Source: Pseudomonas sp. NFIX28
GTDB taxonomy: Bacteria; Pseudomonadota; Gammaproteobacteria; Pseudomonadales; Pseudomonadaceae
Direction of reading: 5' to 3'
Assembly (NCBI RefSeq): GCF_900107395.1
Contig: NZ_FNPW01000009.1
Span: 176,419 to 240,418 of the forward strand
DNA: 64,000 nt
A model generated the notes under the pieces. The model was not told the DNA's origin. It worked only from the letters and a program-made list of their open reading frames with translations, and made no database searches. The stretch's first letter is position 1, and every line of letters begins with the position of its first letter. Shown here piece by piece: positions 25,076-34,656 of the stretch. A program made the position numbers and the translations under genes.

Positions 25076-25540
25076 TTACTGACCGTTCTGCTCTTCCAGG
25101 ACAACCTTGTACAGGGCTTCGTTACTGGTGGCGCTGCGCAGCTTGTCGCGTACTTCTTTGCGGTCCAGCATGCTAGCAATCTGCCGGAGCAGTTCCAGGT
25201 GCGCATCGGTGGCAGCTTCCGGCACCAGCAGTACGAACAGCAGGTCGACCGGTGCGCCGTCGATGGCGTCGAAATCGATGGGAGCGTCCAGGTGCATCAA
25301 GGCACTGATGGGCGACTCGCAGCCTTTGAGGCGGCAGTGAGGAATGGCGATGCCGTTACCAAAACCGGTAGATCCCAGTTTTTCACGGGCAATCAGGCTT
25401 TCGAAGACATCTTGCATCTCCAGATCGGGCACTTCGCGGCTGATCAGGTTGGCAATTTGTTCGAGGGCGCGTTTTTTACTGCCGCCCGGCACGTTCACCA
25501 GGGAACGGCCGGGGGTCAGGATGCTTTCAAGTCGGATCAT
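25076..25540 (-). CDS. ptsN: PTS IIA-Ntr protein PtsN
   Basis: PtsN is the terminal phospho-acceptor of the nitrogen PTS and regulates potassium uptake, phosphate sensing and carbon/nitrogen balance by its phosphorylation state. The 154-residue EIIA-fructose-type domain has the phosphorylated His68 in FGNGIAIPHCR. It lies 12 bases after hpf in the rpoN operon and just before rapZ. Confidence 0.96.
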   Translation of the reverse strand: MIRLESILTPGRSLVNVPGGSKKRALEQIANLISREVPDLEMQDVFESLIAREKLGSTGFGNGIAIPHCRLKGCESPISALMHLDAPIDFDAIDGAPVDLLFVLLVPEAATDAHLELLRQIASMLDRKEVRDKLRSATSNEALYKVVLEEQNGQ

Positions 25541-25552
25541 GGGAGGGGAGTG

Positions 25553-25858
25553 TTAGCGACCCGTGCCTTGGAGAAGGTGGAGTTGCTTTTCCTTATGCTT
25601 TTTCAGTTGGCGGTCAAGCTTGTCCGTGAGCAAGTCGATTGCGGCATACATATCGTCATGTTCTGCATTGGCGACGACTTCCCCACCGTGGATGTGCAGC
25701 GTAGCCTCGATTTTCTGCTTCAGTTTCTCGACGGCCAGCGTTACCTGCACATTGGTAATCTTGTCAAAGTGCCGCTCCAATCGGTCGAGTTTTTCGCCGA
25801 TGTAAGCGCGCAGAGGTTCGGTCACTTCCAGTTGGTGTCCACTGATGTTGACTTGCAT
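25553..25858 (-). CDS. hpf: Ribosome hibernation promoting factor HPF
   Basis: HPF binds the 30S decoding centre and promotes 100S ribosome dimers in stationary phase. The 101-residue protein has the sigma-54 modulation/S30EA fold features MQVNISGHQLEVTEPLRAYI and DMYAAIDLLTDKLDRQLKKHKEK. It is the short form, without the dimerising C-terminal extension. The ATG at 25858 has AGAAGGAGAAGC upstream, which decides the start over a further in-frame ATG at 25912. It follows rpoN closely. Confidence 0.95.
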   Translation of the reverse strand: MQVNISGHQLEVTEPLRAYIGEKLDRLERHFDKITNVQVTLAVEKLKQKIEATLHIHGGEVVANAEHDDMYAAIDLLTDKLDRQLKKHKEKQLHLLQGTGR

Positions 25859-25937
25859 ACAGCTTCTCCTTCGTTGCCAGTGCATAAAGCGGCAGGTCGA
25901 TTGACCTGCCACTGGAACGCTGTGGCGAGCCCGGCGG

Positions 25938-27431
25938 CTACATCAACCGCTTCCGTTCGCTGGAAGGTGCGATCCCAAGGGATTCGCGGTACTTGGCGAC
26001 GGTACGGCGGGCTACCTGAATGCCTTGTGCCTCCAGTAAACCAGCGATCTTGCTGTCACTCAACGGCTTTTTCTGATTTTCCGCGGCGACCAGTTTTTTG
26101 ATGATCGCGCGGATCGCTGTGGACGAGCATTCACCGCCTTCGGAGGTACTTACGTGGCTGGAGAAAAAGTATTTCAGTTCATAAATGCCCCGTGGGGTAT
26201 GCATGAATTTTTGCGTGGTCACCCGTGAAATCGTCGACTCGTGCATGCCGACCGCTTCGGCGATGTCATGCAGGACCAGCGGTTTCATCGCCTCATCGCC
26301 GTACTCGAGGAAGCCGCGCTGGTGCTCGACGATCTGGGTGGCAACCTTCATCAGGGTTTCGTTGCGGCTCTGCAGGCTCTTGATGAACCAGCGGGCTTCC
26401 TGCAACTGGTTGCGCATGAAGGTGTTGTCGGCGCTGGTGTCGGCGCGCCGCACGAAGCCGGCGTATTGCGGGTTGACGCGCAGGCGCGGCACGGACTCCT
26501 GGTTCAGTTCAACCAGCCAGCGTTCGTTGTCCTTGCGCACTATGACGTCTGGGACCACATATTCGGCTTCGGTGGATTCGATTTGCGAGCCCGGCCGTGG
26601 ATTGAGGCTCTGTACCAGTTCGATGACCTGGCGCAGTTCGTCTTCCTTGAGCTTCATGCGACGCATCAGCTGGCTGTAGTCGCGGCTGCCGAGCAGGTCG
26701 ATGAAGTCGGTGACCAGGCGCTTGGCTTCCGTCAGCCAAGGGGTCTTGGCGGGCAACTGGCGCAGTTGCAACAGTAGGCACTCGCCGAGGTTGCGAGCGC
26801 CGATGCCGGCAGGTTCGAATTGCTGGATGCGATGCAGGACCGCCTCGATTTCGTCGAGTTCGATGTCCAGCTCCGGATCGAAGGCGTCGAGGATTTCCTC
26901 GAGGGTTTCGTCCAGATAGCCCTGATTGTTGATGCAGTCGATCAGGGTCACGGCGATCAGGCGATCGGTGTCGGACATGGGCGCCAGGTTCAATTGCCAG
27001 AGCAGGTGGCTCTGCAGGCTTTCACCGGCCGAGGTGCGGGTGGTGAAGTCCCACTCGTCGTCATCGTTGCTAGGCAGGCTGCTGGCGCTGGTCTGGTAGA
27101 CATCTTCCCAGGCGGTGTCGACCGGCAGGTCGTTGGGGATGCGTTCGTTCCATTCACCGTCTTCGAGGTTGTCCACCGTCGGGGCGGTTTCCTGGTAGGA
27201 AGTTTCCTGGATATCGGTGTTGGGCTTCTGCTCGGCGTTGTCGGCCAGCGGATCGGTGTTATCGAAGTCGTCGCCTTCTTCCTGGCGCTCGAGCATCGGG
27301 TTGGACTCCAGGGCCTCCTGGATTTCCTGTTGCAGGTCCAGGGTCGACAATTGGAGCAGGCGGATGGCCTGTTGCAGCTGCGGTGTCATCGTCAGCTGCT
27401 GGCCCATTCTGAGGACTAGCGATGGTTTCAT
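25938..27431 (-). CDS. rpoN: RNA polymerase sigma-54 factor
   Basis: RpoN directs RNA polymerase to -24/-12 promoters, with ATP-dependent activators. The 497-residue protein has the Gln/Leu-rich activator-interacting region I (MKPSLVLRMGQQLTMTPQLQ), an acidic region II (about residues 50-120), the core-binding domain, a helix-turn-helix, and the C-terminal RpoN box ARRTVAKYRE at about 472-481. It heads the downstream hpf-ptsN-rapZ-ptsO genes. Its own promoter candidate is at 27509-27514. Confidence 0.98.
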   Translation of the reverse strand: MKPSLVLRMGQQLTMTPQLQQAIRLLQLSTLDLQQEIQEALESNPMLERQEEGDDFDNTDPLADNAEQKPNTDIQETSYQETAPTVDNLEDGEWNERIPNDLPVDTAWEDVYQTSASSLPSNDDDEWDFTTRTSAGESLQSHLLWQLNLAPMSDTDRLIAVTLIDCINNQGYLDETLEEILDAFDPELDIELDEIEAVLHRIQQFEPAGIGARNLGECLLLQLRQLPAKTPWLTEAKRLVTDFIDLLGSRDYSQLMRRMKLKEDELRQVIELVQSLNPRPGSQIESTEAEYVVPDVIVRKDNERWLVELNQESVPRLRVNPQYAGFVRRADTSADNTFMRNQLQEARWFIKSLQSRNETLMKVATQIVEHQRGFLEYGDEAMKPLVLHDIAEAVGMHESTISRVTTQKFMHTPRGIYELKYFFSSHVSTSEGGECSSTAIRAIIKKLVAAENQKKPLSDSKIAGLLEAQGIQVARRTVAKYRESLGIAPSSERKRLM

Positions 27432-27613
27432 GGCAGGGGCTTAACACCTTATTCGCCGGCGCACATGCGCCATCCACTACAGGGCGCGTGAGCGCCAAAC
27501 ATAAGCAAATTATATGCCTGAAACTGAAGTGTTTGCCTAGAGCGCTGTAACAATAAAAACGGCAGGGTTTTATTGGAGTGGGCGCTCTGGCGACCAGCCA
27601 AACACCTCAGGCT
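27432..27613 (-). promoter_or_regulatory. rpoN upstream region with -10 and paired palindromes
   Basis: On the minus strand a TATAAT -10 lies at 27509-27514 in the context CATATAATTTGC, with a weak TAGGCA about 19 bases upstream. Two similar 14-base palindromes, GGCGCACATGCGCC at 27458-27471 and GGCGCGTGAGCGCC at 27483-27496, lie between that -10 and the rpoN start. An AT-only inverted repeat (AATAAAA...TTTTATT) at about 27552-27574 may end lptB transcripts. Confidence 0.5.
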
Positions 27614-28338
<725 letters not shown>

Positions 28339-28339
<1 letters not shown>

Positions 28340-28887
28340 TACTGGGCCTTTTGCTCGTCAGTTTTCTTTTTCGGCTGGATGACCATATCGATCCGTGGGC
28401 GCGACTCGGTGACTTTGCTACCGGTGGCGCGACCGGCGCTGGCCAGCTTCTTGTTGGTGTCGTAGACGATTTTCTCGCCCTGGGTGATGTTGCCGTCCTT
28501 GTCGACGACTTTGGCGCGGTCGATCAGTACGACGCGGTTCTGCGCGGCGTGGTACTGGATGGTCACGCCGTAGCCCTGGACCGGCTTGGTATCGCCCTGG
28601 GTTTGAAGCTGTTCGAAATAGGCCAGGTTGCCCACCGATGTCACCACGTCGATGTCACCGGTCTGGGTGCGGGTGATGGTCACGGTATTGCCGGTGACCT
28701 TCATCGAGCCTTGGGTGATGATCACGTCGCCTCTATAGGTGGCTACGCCATTCTTGTCGTCCAGTTGGGCGTCATCGGCCTGGATGCGGATTGGTTGCTG
28801 GCTATCGTTCGGCAGAGCCCAGGCGCTCACGCTTCCCAGTGCTGCGCCCAGACTGAGCAAAATAGGGAGGGTTTTAACGAGCCTCAT
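28339..28887 (-). CDS. lptA: LPS transport periplasmic protein LptA
   Basis: LptA is the periplasmic bridge that carries LPS to LptD at the outer membrane. The 182-residue precursor has a signal peptide (MRLVKTLPILLSLGAALGSVSAWA) and the OstA-like jellyroll with IRIQADDAQLDDKNGVATYRG. The C-terminus is Lys-rich (QPKKKTDEQKAQ). It overlaps the lptC end by 14 bases and the lptB start by one. Confidence 0.96.
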
Positions 28888-29446
28888 ACTGTCCTCTTAC
28901 GTTCGATAGCAGGTTCATCCTGCCGTCTTTCAAATACGCTTTCATTCCCTTGCCAGTCGTCACGCCGCCGGCGCCGTCGATTCTAACGTCTTGATCGGTC
29001 TGCGCATATTGCTTCTGCGGGAATACTGTCATGCGGGTCGTGGTGATCAGCAGGTTGCGATTTTTCTCGTCGGTGCGGGAAATCCGTACCGAGTCGATCA
29101 GCTCCACCTCGGTGCCGTCCGGGTTGACTTCGCCGCGCTCGCTCTGGACATGCCAGGGAAAGGCGGTGCCGCGATACATCTGCAGGTCCGGCTTGGTCAG
29201 CAATGTCACCTCGGTGGCCTTGAGGTGCTCGACCTTGTCGGAGGTCATTTCGTACTGCAGCTTGCCGTCCGGCAGGTACTGCACGCTGCGGGCATTGATG
29301 GCGTAGTAGTCGATGGCGCTTTCATCGACTTGCGCGACCGGTTTGTCGAGGAAGCGTTCCGGGCTGATATTCCAGTAGCCCACCGCCAGGAACAGCACGG
29401 TGATGATGCCGAAGATCAGTATGTTGCGAATCTTTTTGCTCAGCAT
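28874..29446 (-). CDS. lptC: LPS export protein LptC
   Basis: LptC is the membrane-anchored periplasmic link between LptBFG and LptA. The 190-residue protein has one N-terminal helix (ILIFGIITVLFLAVGYW) followed by an OstA-like beta-jellyroll domain. Its place between kdsC and lptA is the standard gammaproteobacterial order. Confidence 0.95.
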   Translation of the reverse strand: MLSKKIRNILIFGIITVLFLAVGYWNISPERFLDKPVAQVDESAIDYYAINARSVQYLPDGKLQYEMTSDKVEHLKATEVTLLTKPDLQMYRGTAFPWHVQSERGEVNPDGTEVELIDSVRISRTDEKNRNLLITTTRMTVFPQKQYAQTDQDVRIDGAGGVTTGKGMKAYLKDGRMNLLSNVRGQYEAR

Positions 29447-29454
29447 GGGAGGCT

Positions 29455-29979
29455 CTATAAGTAGGCGGCGTGGGCCGCTTCAAGGCTGCCTTGGGCGCGC
29501 AGGATCAACTCGCAGAACTCGCGGGCGGCGCCTTCGCCGCCACGTGCCTGGGTGACGCCGTGGGCGTGTTCGCGGACAAAGCTGGCGGCATTGGCGACGG
29601 CCATGCCCAGGCCGACTCGACGGATTACTGGCAGGTCCGGCAGGTCGTCACCCAGGTAGGCGACTTGCTCATAGCTTAGGCCCAGTTGGGCAAGAAGCCC
29701 GTCCAGCACTACCAGTTTGTCTTCGCGACCCTGAAACAGGTGGGGAATCCCCAGGTTTTTTGCCCGGCGCTCGACCACTGGCGTCTTGCGCCCGCTGATG
29801 ATTGCCGTCTGTACGCCCGCGGCCATCAGCATCTTGATGCCCTGGCCGTCGAGGGTATTGAAGGTTTTGAACTCGCTGCCGTCCTCGAGGAAATACAGGC
29901 GACCGTCGGTCAGCACGCCATCCACGTCGAATACCGCCAGCTTGATGCTCTTGCCGCGTTGCAGCAGATCCGTGCTCAT
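29455..29979 (-). CDS. kdsC: 3-deoxy-D-manno-octulosonate 8-phosphate phosphatase KdsC
   Basis: KdsC dephosphorylates Kdo-8-phosphate to Kdo for LPS inner core synthesis. This 174-residue HAD phosphatase has the nucleophile motif FDVDGVLTDG (about residues 18-27), motif II ISGRK, and motif IV GDDLPDLPV. Its ATG overlaps the kdsD stop (TAATG). It forms the LPS-precursor part of the operon with lptCAB downstream. Confidence 0.97.
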   Translation of the reverse strand: MSTDLLQRGKSIKLAVFDVDGVLTDGRLYFLEDGSEFKTFNTLDGQGIKMLMAAGVQTAIISGRKTPVVERRAKNLGIPHLFQGREDKLVVLDGLLAQLGLSYEQVAYLGDDLPDLPVIRRVGLGMAVANAASFVREHAHGVTQARGGEGAAREFCELILRAQGSLEAAHAAYL

Positions 29980-30953
29980 TACATGACTCCCGCGCGCAGC
30001 AGGTCGGACAGGTTGAAGGCGCCGATCGGGCGATCGTCCTTGTCCACCACGACCAGTGCGTTGATTCGATTGTCTTCCATGATTTTCAGGGCTTCGGCGG
30101 CGAGCATTTCAGCGCGGGCGGTCTTGCCGTGAACGGTCATGACTTCATCGATGGTGGTGTGATGAATATCGATGGTGCGGTCCAGGGTGCGACGCAGGTC
30201 GCCGTCGGTGAAGACTCCCGCCAAGCGACCGTCGGTATCGACAATGACGGTCATGCCCAGGCCTTTGCGGGTCATTTCCATCAGGGCGTCCTTGAGCAGC
30301 GTGCCGCGCTGGACCTGTGGCAGCTGTTCGCCAGCATGCATGACATTCTCGACCTTCAGCAGCAGGCGCCGGCCCAGCGCGCCGCCCGGATGGGAGAAGG
30401 CGAAGTCTTCGGCGGTGAAGCCGCGAGCTTCCAGCAAGGCCACGGCCAGGGCGTCGCCCATGACCAGGGCCGCGGTGGTCGAGGAGGTCGGGGCCAGGTT
30501 CAGCGGGCAGGCCTCTTGCTTGACCTGGACATTGAGATTGACTTCGGCGGCCTTGGCCAGTGCCGAATCAGGGTTGCCGGTGATGCTGATCAGCTGGATG
30601 CCCAGGCGCTTGATCAGCGGCAGCAAGGTCACGATTTCGTTGGTCGAGCCGGAGTTGGACAAGGCCAGGATCACGTCGTCCCGGGTAATCATGCCCATGT
30701 CGCCATGGCTGGCTTCGGCCGGGTGGACAAAAAACGCGGTGGTGCCGGTGCTGGCCAGGGTGGCGGCGATTTTGTTGCCGATGTGCCCGGACTTGCCCAT
30801 GCCGACCACCACTACGCGGCCTTTGCTGGCCAGAATCATCTCGCAAGCGCGTACGAAATCAGCGTCGATATGTGGCAGCAAGCCTTCTACGGCTTCTATC
30901 TCGAGGCGGATGGTGCGTTGTGCTGATTGAATCAGGTCGCTGGATTGGCTCAT
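29979..30953 (-). CDS. kdsD: Arabinose-5-phosphate isomerase KdsD
   Basis: KdsD converts ribulose-5-phosphate into arabinose-5-phosphate, the first committed precursor of Kdo. The 324-residue protein has an N-terminal SIS domain (GKSGHIGNKIAATLASTGT, then HPAEASHGDMGMI) and two CBS domains (about residues 200-324). The ATG at 30953 gives MSQSSDLIQSAQRTIRLE, the usual N-terminus; upstream codons run into the divergent promoter region. Confidence 0.96.
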   Translation of the reverse strand: MSQSSDLIQSAQRTIRLEIEAVEGLLPHIDADFVRACEMILASKGRVVVVGMGKSGHIGNKIAATLASTGTTAFFVHPAEASHGDMGMITRDDVILALSNSGSTNEIVTLLPLIKRLGIQLISITGNPDSALAKAAEVNLNVQVKQEACPLNLAPTSSTTAALVMGDALAVALLEARGFTAEDFAFSHPGGALGRRLLLKVENVMHAGEQLPQVQRGTLLKDALMEMTRKGLGMTVIVDTDGRLAGVFTDGDLRRTLDRTIDIHHTTIDEVMTVHGKTARAEMLAAEALKIMEDNRINALVVVDKDDRPIGAFNLSDLLRAGVM

Positions 30954-31227
30954 GTCTGAAATCGTATAGCCTGATGAAAAGGCGGCGATTATAGCGGTAA
31001 TGATCGATTCCCTCACGCAAGTTCGTCAGCCTTTGTCCTTCTATAGGCTGGAATTGTCTGTAAAGCCCGTTTTGGCCTGTCTCCAACCTGAACATGGATG
31101 GCTTCGGCCTTGGGGGCTCCGTATCAGCAGTGATATAGTTCGCCGCCAGTTCGGCCTGCCCTGGGTGCATGTACTCCCGGCAGGGAGCCAAGCGTCCGAG
31201 TGTGAGGCTGCATCGCAAGGAGTTTAG
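30954..31227. promoter_or_regulatory. Divergent kdsD / mlaF promoter region
   Basis: This 274-base gap separates the leftward LPS operon and the rightward Mla operon. For kdsD, the minus strand shows TATAAT at 30988-30993. For mlaF, TATAGT at 31134-31139 with TTGGGG at 31110-31115 (18-base spacer) is a candidate. No gene is seen here. Confidence 0.5.
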
Positions 31228-32037
31228 ATGAGTGCCGATAACGCCTACGCGGTCGAGCTGAAGGGACTGTCCTTCAAGCGCGGTGCGCGCAGCATCTTCA
31301 ATAATGTCGATATCCGTATTCCACGGGGCAAGGTCACCGGCATCATGGGGCCTTCCGGTTGCGGCAAGACCACGCTCCTGCGGTTGATGGGCGCGCAATT
31401 GCGCCCCAGCAGCGGGGAAGTCTGGGTCAACGGCCAGAACCTGCCCAAATTGTCGCGCGGTGATCTGTTCGACGCCCGCAAGCAAATGGGCGTGCTGTTC
31501 CAGAGCGGCGCGCTGTTCACCGACCTCGATGTGTTCCAGAACGTCGCCTTTCCGTTGCGCGTCCACACCCAGCTGCCAGACGAAATGATCCGCGACATCG
31601 TCCTGCTCAAGTTGCAGGCGGTCGGGTTGCGCGGCGCTATCGACCTGATGCCCGACGAGCTGTCTGGCGGCATGAAGCGTCGTGTGGCCCTGGCCCGGGC
31701 TATTGCCCTGGATCCGCAGATCCTCATGTACGACGAGCCATTCGTAGGCCAGGACCCCATCGCCATGGGGGTTTTGGTGCGCCTGATCCGTTTGCTCAAC
31801 GACGCGCTGGGCATCACCAGCATCGTGGTTTCCCATGATTTGGCGGAAACCGCGAGCATCGCCGACTACATCTATGTGGTGGGCGATGGCCAGGTATTAG
31901 GGCAGGGCACGCCTGACGAATTGATGAACTCCGATAACCCGCGGATCCGCCAGTTCATGAAAGGCGACCCCGACGGTCCGGTACCCTTTCACTTTCCAGC
32001 GCCGGACTACCGCGCAGATCTTCTGGGGAAGCGCTGA
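31228..32037 (+). CDS. mlaF: Phospholipid ABC transporter ATP-binding protein MlaF
   Basis: MlaF (Ttg2A) is the ATPase of the MlaFEDB inner-membrane complex that maintains outer-membrane lipid asymmetry by moving phospholipids. The 269-residue protein has Walker A GPSGCGKTT (about residues 41-49), signature LSGGMKRRVALARA and Walker B LMYDEPFVGQDP. A strong AAGGAG lies before the ATG. It starts the mlaFEDCB operon and overlaps mlaE by one base. Confidence 0.97.
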   Translation: MSADNAYAVELKGLSFKRGARSIFNNVDIRIPRGKVTGIMGPSGCGKTTLLRLMGAQLRPSSGEVWVNGQNLPKLSRGDLFDARKQMGVLFQSGALFTDLDVFQNVAFPLRVHTQLPDEMIRDIVLLKLQAVGLRGAIDLMPDELSGGMKRRVALARAIALDPQILMYDEPFVGQDPIAMGVLVRLIRLLNDALGITSIVVSHDLAETASIADYIYVVGDGQVLGQGTPDELMNSDNPRIRQFMKGDPDGPVPFHFPAPDYRADLLGKR

Positions 32038-32834
32038 TGCGCAAAGTATCTTTATTGGAGCGAATTCGTCTGTTCGGCCGCTCGGGCATCGACGTTCTCG
32101 CGGTGCTCGGGCGTTCGAGCCTGATGCTGTTTCATGTGTTGTTCGGTCGCGGCAGTGTCGGCGGCGGCTTCGGCCTGTTGGTCAAGCAACTGCATTCGGT
32201 GGGCGTGATGTCCCTGGTGATCATCGTGGTCTCCGGGGTGTTCATCGGCATGGTGCTGGCGTTGCAGGGGTTCAATATCCTCTCCAGCTACGGTTCGGAG
32301 CAGGCGGTGGGGCAGATGGTTGCCCTGACCTTGCTGCGTGAACTGGGGCCGGTGGTCACGGCGCTGCTCTTCGCCGGCCGGGCCGGCTCTGCGCTGACCG
32401 CGGAAATCGGCAACATGAAAGCCACCGAGCAGCTCTCCAGCCTGGAGATGATCGGCGTCGACCCGCTCAAGTACATCGTCGCGCCACGCCTGTGGGCCGG
32501 CTTCATTTCCCTGCCGCTGCTGGCGATGATTTTCAGCGTGGTGGGCATCTGGGGCGGTTCGTGGGTGGCTGTCGACTGGCTGGGGGTCTATGAAGGTTCC
32601 TACTGGTCGAACATGCAAAACAGCGTGACGTTTGTCGACGATGTGCTCAATGGCATCGTCAAGAGCATCGTTTTCGCCTTTGTCGTGACCTGGATCGCCG
32701 TATTCCAAGGCTATGACTGTGAGCCCACTTCAGAGGGAATCAGTCGTGCCACTACCAAGACCGTTGTGTACGCCTCGTTGGCCGTACTCGGCCTGGACTT
32801 TATTCTGACCGCCTTGATGTTTGGAGATTTCTGA
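32037..32834 (+). CDS. mlaE: Phospholipid ABC transporter permease MlaE
   Basis: MlaE (Ttg2B) is the permease core of the Mla transporter. The 265-residue protein has five to six predicted helices and the family motif LLRELGPVVTALLFAGRAGSALTAEIG around residues 100-125. It overlaps mlaF and mlaD by one base each (TGATG), consistent with tight stoichiometry. Confidence 0.97.
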   Translation: MRKVSLLERIRLFGRSGIDVLAVLGRSSLMLFHVLFGRGSVGGGFGLLVKQLHSVGVMSLVIIVVSGVFIGMVLALQGFNILSSYGSEQAVGQMVALTLLRELGPVVTALLFAGRAGSALTAEIGNMKATEQLSSLEMIGVDPLKYIVAPRLWAGFISLPLLAMIFSVVGIWGGSWVAVDWLGVYEGSYWSNMQNSVTFVDDVLNGIVKSIVFAFVVTWIAVFQGYDCEPTSEGISRATTKTVVYASLAVLGLDFILTALMFGDF

Positions 32835-33301
32835 TGCAAAACCGCACCCTGGAAATCGGTGTCGGCCTTTTCCTGCTGGCTGGCATCCTGGCTTTGCTGT
32901 TGCTTGCCTTGCGGGTCAGTGGCTTGTCCCCGACCTCGAGCACCGATACTTATAAACTTTACGCATATTTCGACAATATCGCCGGTTTGACGGTCAGAGC
33001 TAAGGTGACCATGGCCGGTGTGACCATCGGCAAGGTCACGGCTATCGATCTGGACCGCGACAGTTTCACCGGTCGGGTCACGCTGCAGCTGGAAAAGCGC
33101 GTAGATAACCTGCCGACCGACTCCACTGCATCTATCCTGACCGCTGGGCTGCTCGGCGAGAAATACATTGGTATCAGCGTCGGCGGCGAAGACACGTTGC
33201 TCAAGGATGGCGGGACCATCCATGACACCCAGTCTTCACTGGTGCTTGAGGACCTGATCGGTAAATTCCTGCTCAATACCGTTAGCAAAGACGCCAAATG
33301 A
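32834..33301 (+). CDS. mlaD: Phospholipid-binding MCE-domain protein MlaD
   Basis: MlaD (Ttg2C) forms a hexameric periplasmic ring that passes lipids between MlaC and MlaE. The 155-residue protein has one N-terminal membrane helix (EIGVGLFLLAGILALLLLAL) and a single MCE domain (YFDNIAGLTVRAKVTMAGV, then LLGEKYIGISVGG). Confidence 0.97.
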   Translation: MQNRTLEIGVGLFLLAGILALLLLALRVSGLSPTSSTDTYKLYAYFDNIAGLTVRAKVTMAGVTIGKVTAIDLDRDSFTGRVTLQLEKRVDNLPTDSTASILTAGLLGEKYIGISVGGEDTLLKDGGTIHDTQSSLVLEDLIGKFLLNTVSKDAK

Positions 33302-33311
33302 GGATTTTTTC

Positions 33312-33965
33312 ATGATCTCTACCTTGCGACGTAGCCTGTTGGTTTTACTGGCGGCGTTGCCGTTGATGGCTCACGCCGTGGCGGCGCCTTCCGCGCATGA
33401 TCTGGTACAGGACACCACCAACCGTTTGCTGGCCGACCTGGCCGCCAACAAAGAAAAGTACAAGCAGGACCCGCAAGACTTTTATGCGGCGCTGAACAGC
33501 ATCGTGGGCCCGGTCGTGGATGCCGAAGGTATTTCCAAGAGCATCATGACGGTCAAGTACTCGCGCAAAGCCACGCCGGAACAAATGCGTACCTTTGAAG
33601 AAAACTTCAAGAAAGGCCTGTTCCAGTTCTACGGCAACGCCTTGCTGGAGTACAACAACCAGGGCATCGTCGTCGAGCCTGCCAAGGATGAGTCGGGAAA
33701 CCGTACCAGCGTCGGCATGACCGTCAAGGGCAGTAATGGCGCGATCTATCCCGTGTCGTACACGCTGGAGAAGATCAACGGCGAGTGGAAGCTGCGCAAC
33801 GTGATCATCAACGGCATCAATATCGGCAAGCTGTTCCGCGATCAGTTCGCCGATGCCATGCAGCGCAACGGCAACGACCTGGACAAGACCATCAATAACT
33901 GGGCCGGCGAAGTCGCCAAGGCCAAGGAAGCGACCGAAAACTCGCCAGAGAAGGTCGTGCAATGA
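33312..33965 (+). CDS. mlaC: Periplasmic phospholipid shuttle MlaC
   Basis: MlaC (Ttg2D) ferries phospholipids across the periplasm between the MlaA-porin complex and MlaD. The 217-residue precursor starts with a signal peptide (LRRSLLVLLAALPLMAHAVA) and carries the Tol_Tol_Ttg2 fold with YNNQGIVVEPAKDESGN and VIINGINIGKLFRDQF. It overlaps mlaB by four bases (ATGA). Confidence 0.97.
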   Translation: MISTLRRSLLVLLAALPLMAHAVAAPSAHDLVQDTTNRLLADLAANKEKYKQDPQDFYAALNSIVGPVVDAEGISKSIMTVKYSRKATPEQMRTFEENFKKGLFQFYGNALLEYNNQGIVVEPAKDESGNRTSVGMTVKGSNGAIYPVSYTLEKINGEWKLRNVIINGINIGKLFRDQFADAMQRNGNDLDKTINNWAGEVAKAKEATENSPEKVVQ

Positions 33966-34267
33966 GTGAGTCGGCCGTCCGTATGGGTGAAGCCGGCGAA
34001 CTGCTGATCAGCGGTGTGCTGGACTACCGTTCCGGCCCGGGCCTGCGCCAGCAGGGCCAGGCCCTGATCGCATCCAGTACCGCGGCGGCGCTGGTGCTCG
34101 ACTGTTCGGCAGTCGAGAAGTCCAGCAGTGTCGGTCTGTCGCTGCTGCTGGCCTTCATGCGCGATGCCGCGGCAGCCGGGAAGGCGGTCAGCATCCGTGC
34201 ACTGCCTGAAGACATGCGCGAAATCGCCGAGGTTTCCGGTCTGACCGAGCTGCTGGCGCAGCCTTAG
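33962..34267 (+). CDS. mlaB: STAS-domain protein MlaB
   Basis: MlaB is the cytoplasmic STAS-domain subunit that binds MlaF and is needed for assembly and activity of the transporter. The 101-residue protein has the STAS core ALVLDCSAVEKSSSVGLSLLLAF (about residues 41-63). It ends the mla operon proper and is followed by a terminator-like hairpin. Confidence 0.95.
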   Translation: MSESAVRMGEAGELLISGVLDYRSGPGLRQQGQALIASSTAAALVLDCSAVEKSSSVGLSLLLAFMRDAAAAGKAVSIRALPEDMREIAEVSGLTELLAQP

Positions 34268-34282
34268 TAACCCATCGACAAG

Positions 34283-34336
34283 CAAGCCCCCCGTCAGAGT
34301 CCTGCTATGCGGGGTTCGCAGGCGCGGGGCTTTTTT
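34283..34336 (+). terminator. Terminator-like hairpin after mlaB
   Basis: AAGCCCCCCG pairs with CGCGGGGCTT (nine of ten bases) and is followed by six T residues. The loop of about 28 bases is long and GC-rich. It separates mlaFEDCB from the ibaG-murA group. Confidence 0.7.
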
Positions 34337-34382
34337 GTATGATGTCCGACCCGCGCGCACAGGGCGCCGATTGAGGTTGAGC

Positions 34383-34634
34383 ATGCAGGCCAACGAAGTG
34401 AAGAGCTTCCTTGAAGGAAAGCTGTCCGAGACTCTTTCATCCGTTCAGGTAGAAGTTGAGGGCGAAGGCTGCAACTTTCAGCTGAATGTGATCAGCGACG
34501 AACTGGTGGCCTTGAGTCCGGTCAAGCGTCAGCAGAGCATCTATGCCCATTTGAACCCGTGGATCGCCGATGGCAGCATCCATGCGGTCACTATGAAATT
34601 TTTCAGCAGCGCGGCCTGGGCCGAGCGCACCTGA
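34383..34634 (+). CDS. ibaG: BolA-family protein IbaG
   Basis: IbaG (YrbA) is a BolA-like protein that works with monothiol glutaredoxins in iron-sulfur handling and acid response. The 83-residue protein starts MQANEVKSFLEGKL and has the class features VQVEVEGEGCNFQLNVISDELV and RQQSIYAHLNPWIADGSIHAV. Its place between mlaB and murA is standard. The Cys in EGCNF and the His in YAHL are candidate cluster ligands. Confidence 0.94.
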   Translation: MQANEVKSFLEGKLSETLSSVQVEVEGEGCNFQLNVISDELVALSPVKRQQSIYAHLNPWIADGSIHAVTMKFFSSAAWAERT

Positions 34635-34656
34635 GCCCAAGGGCGTCGAGATTCTT

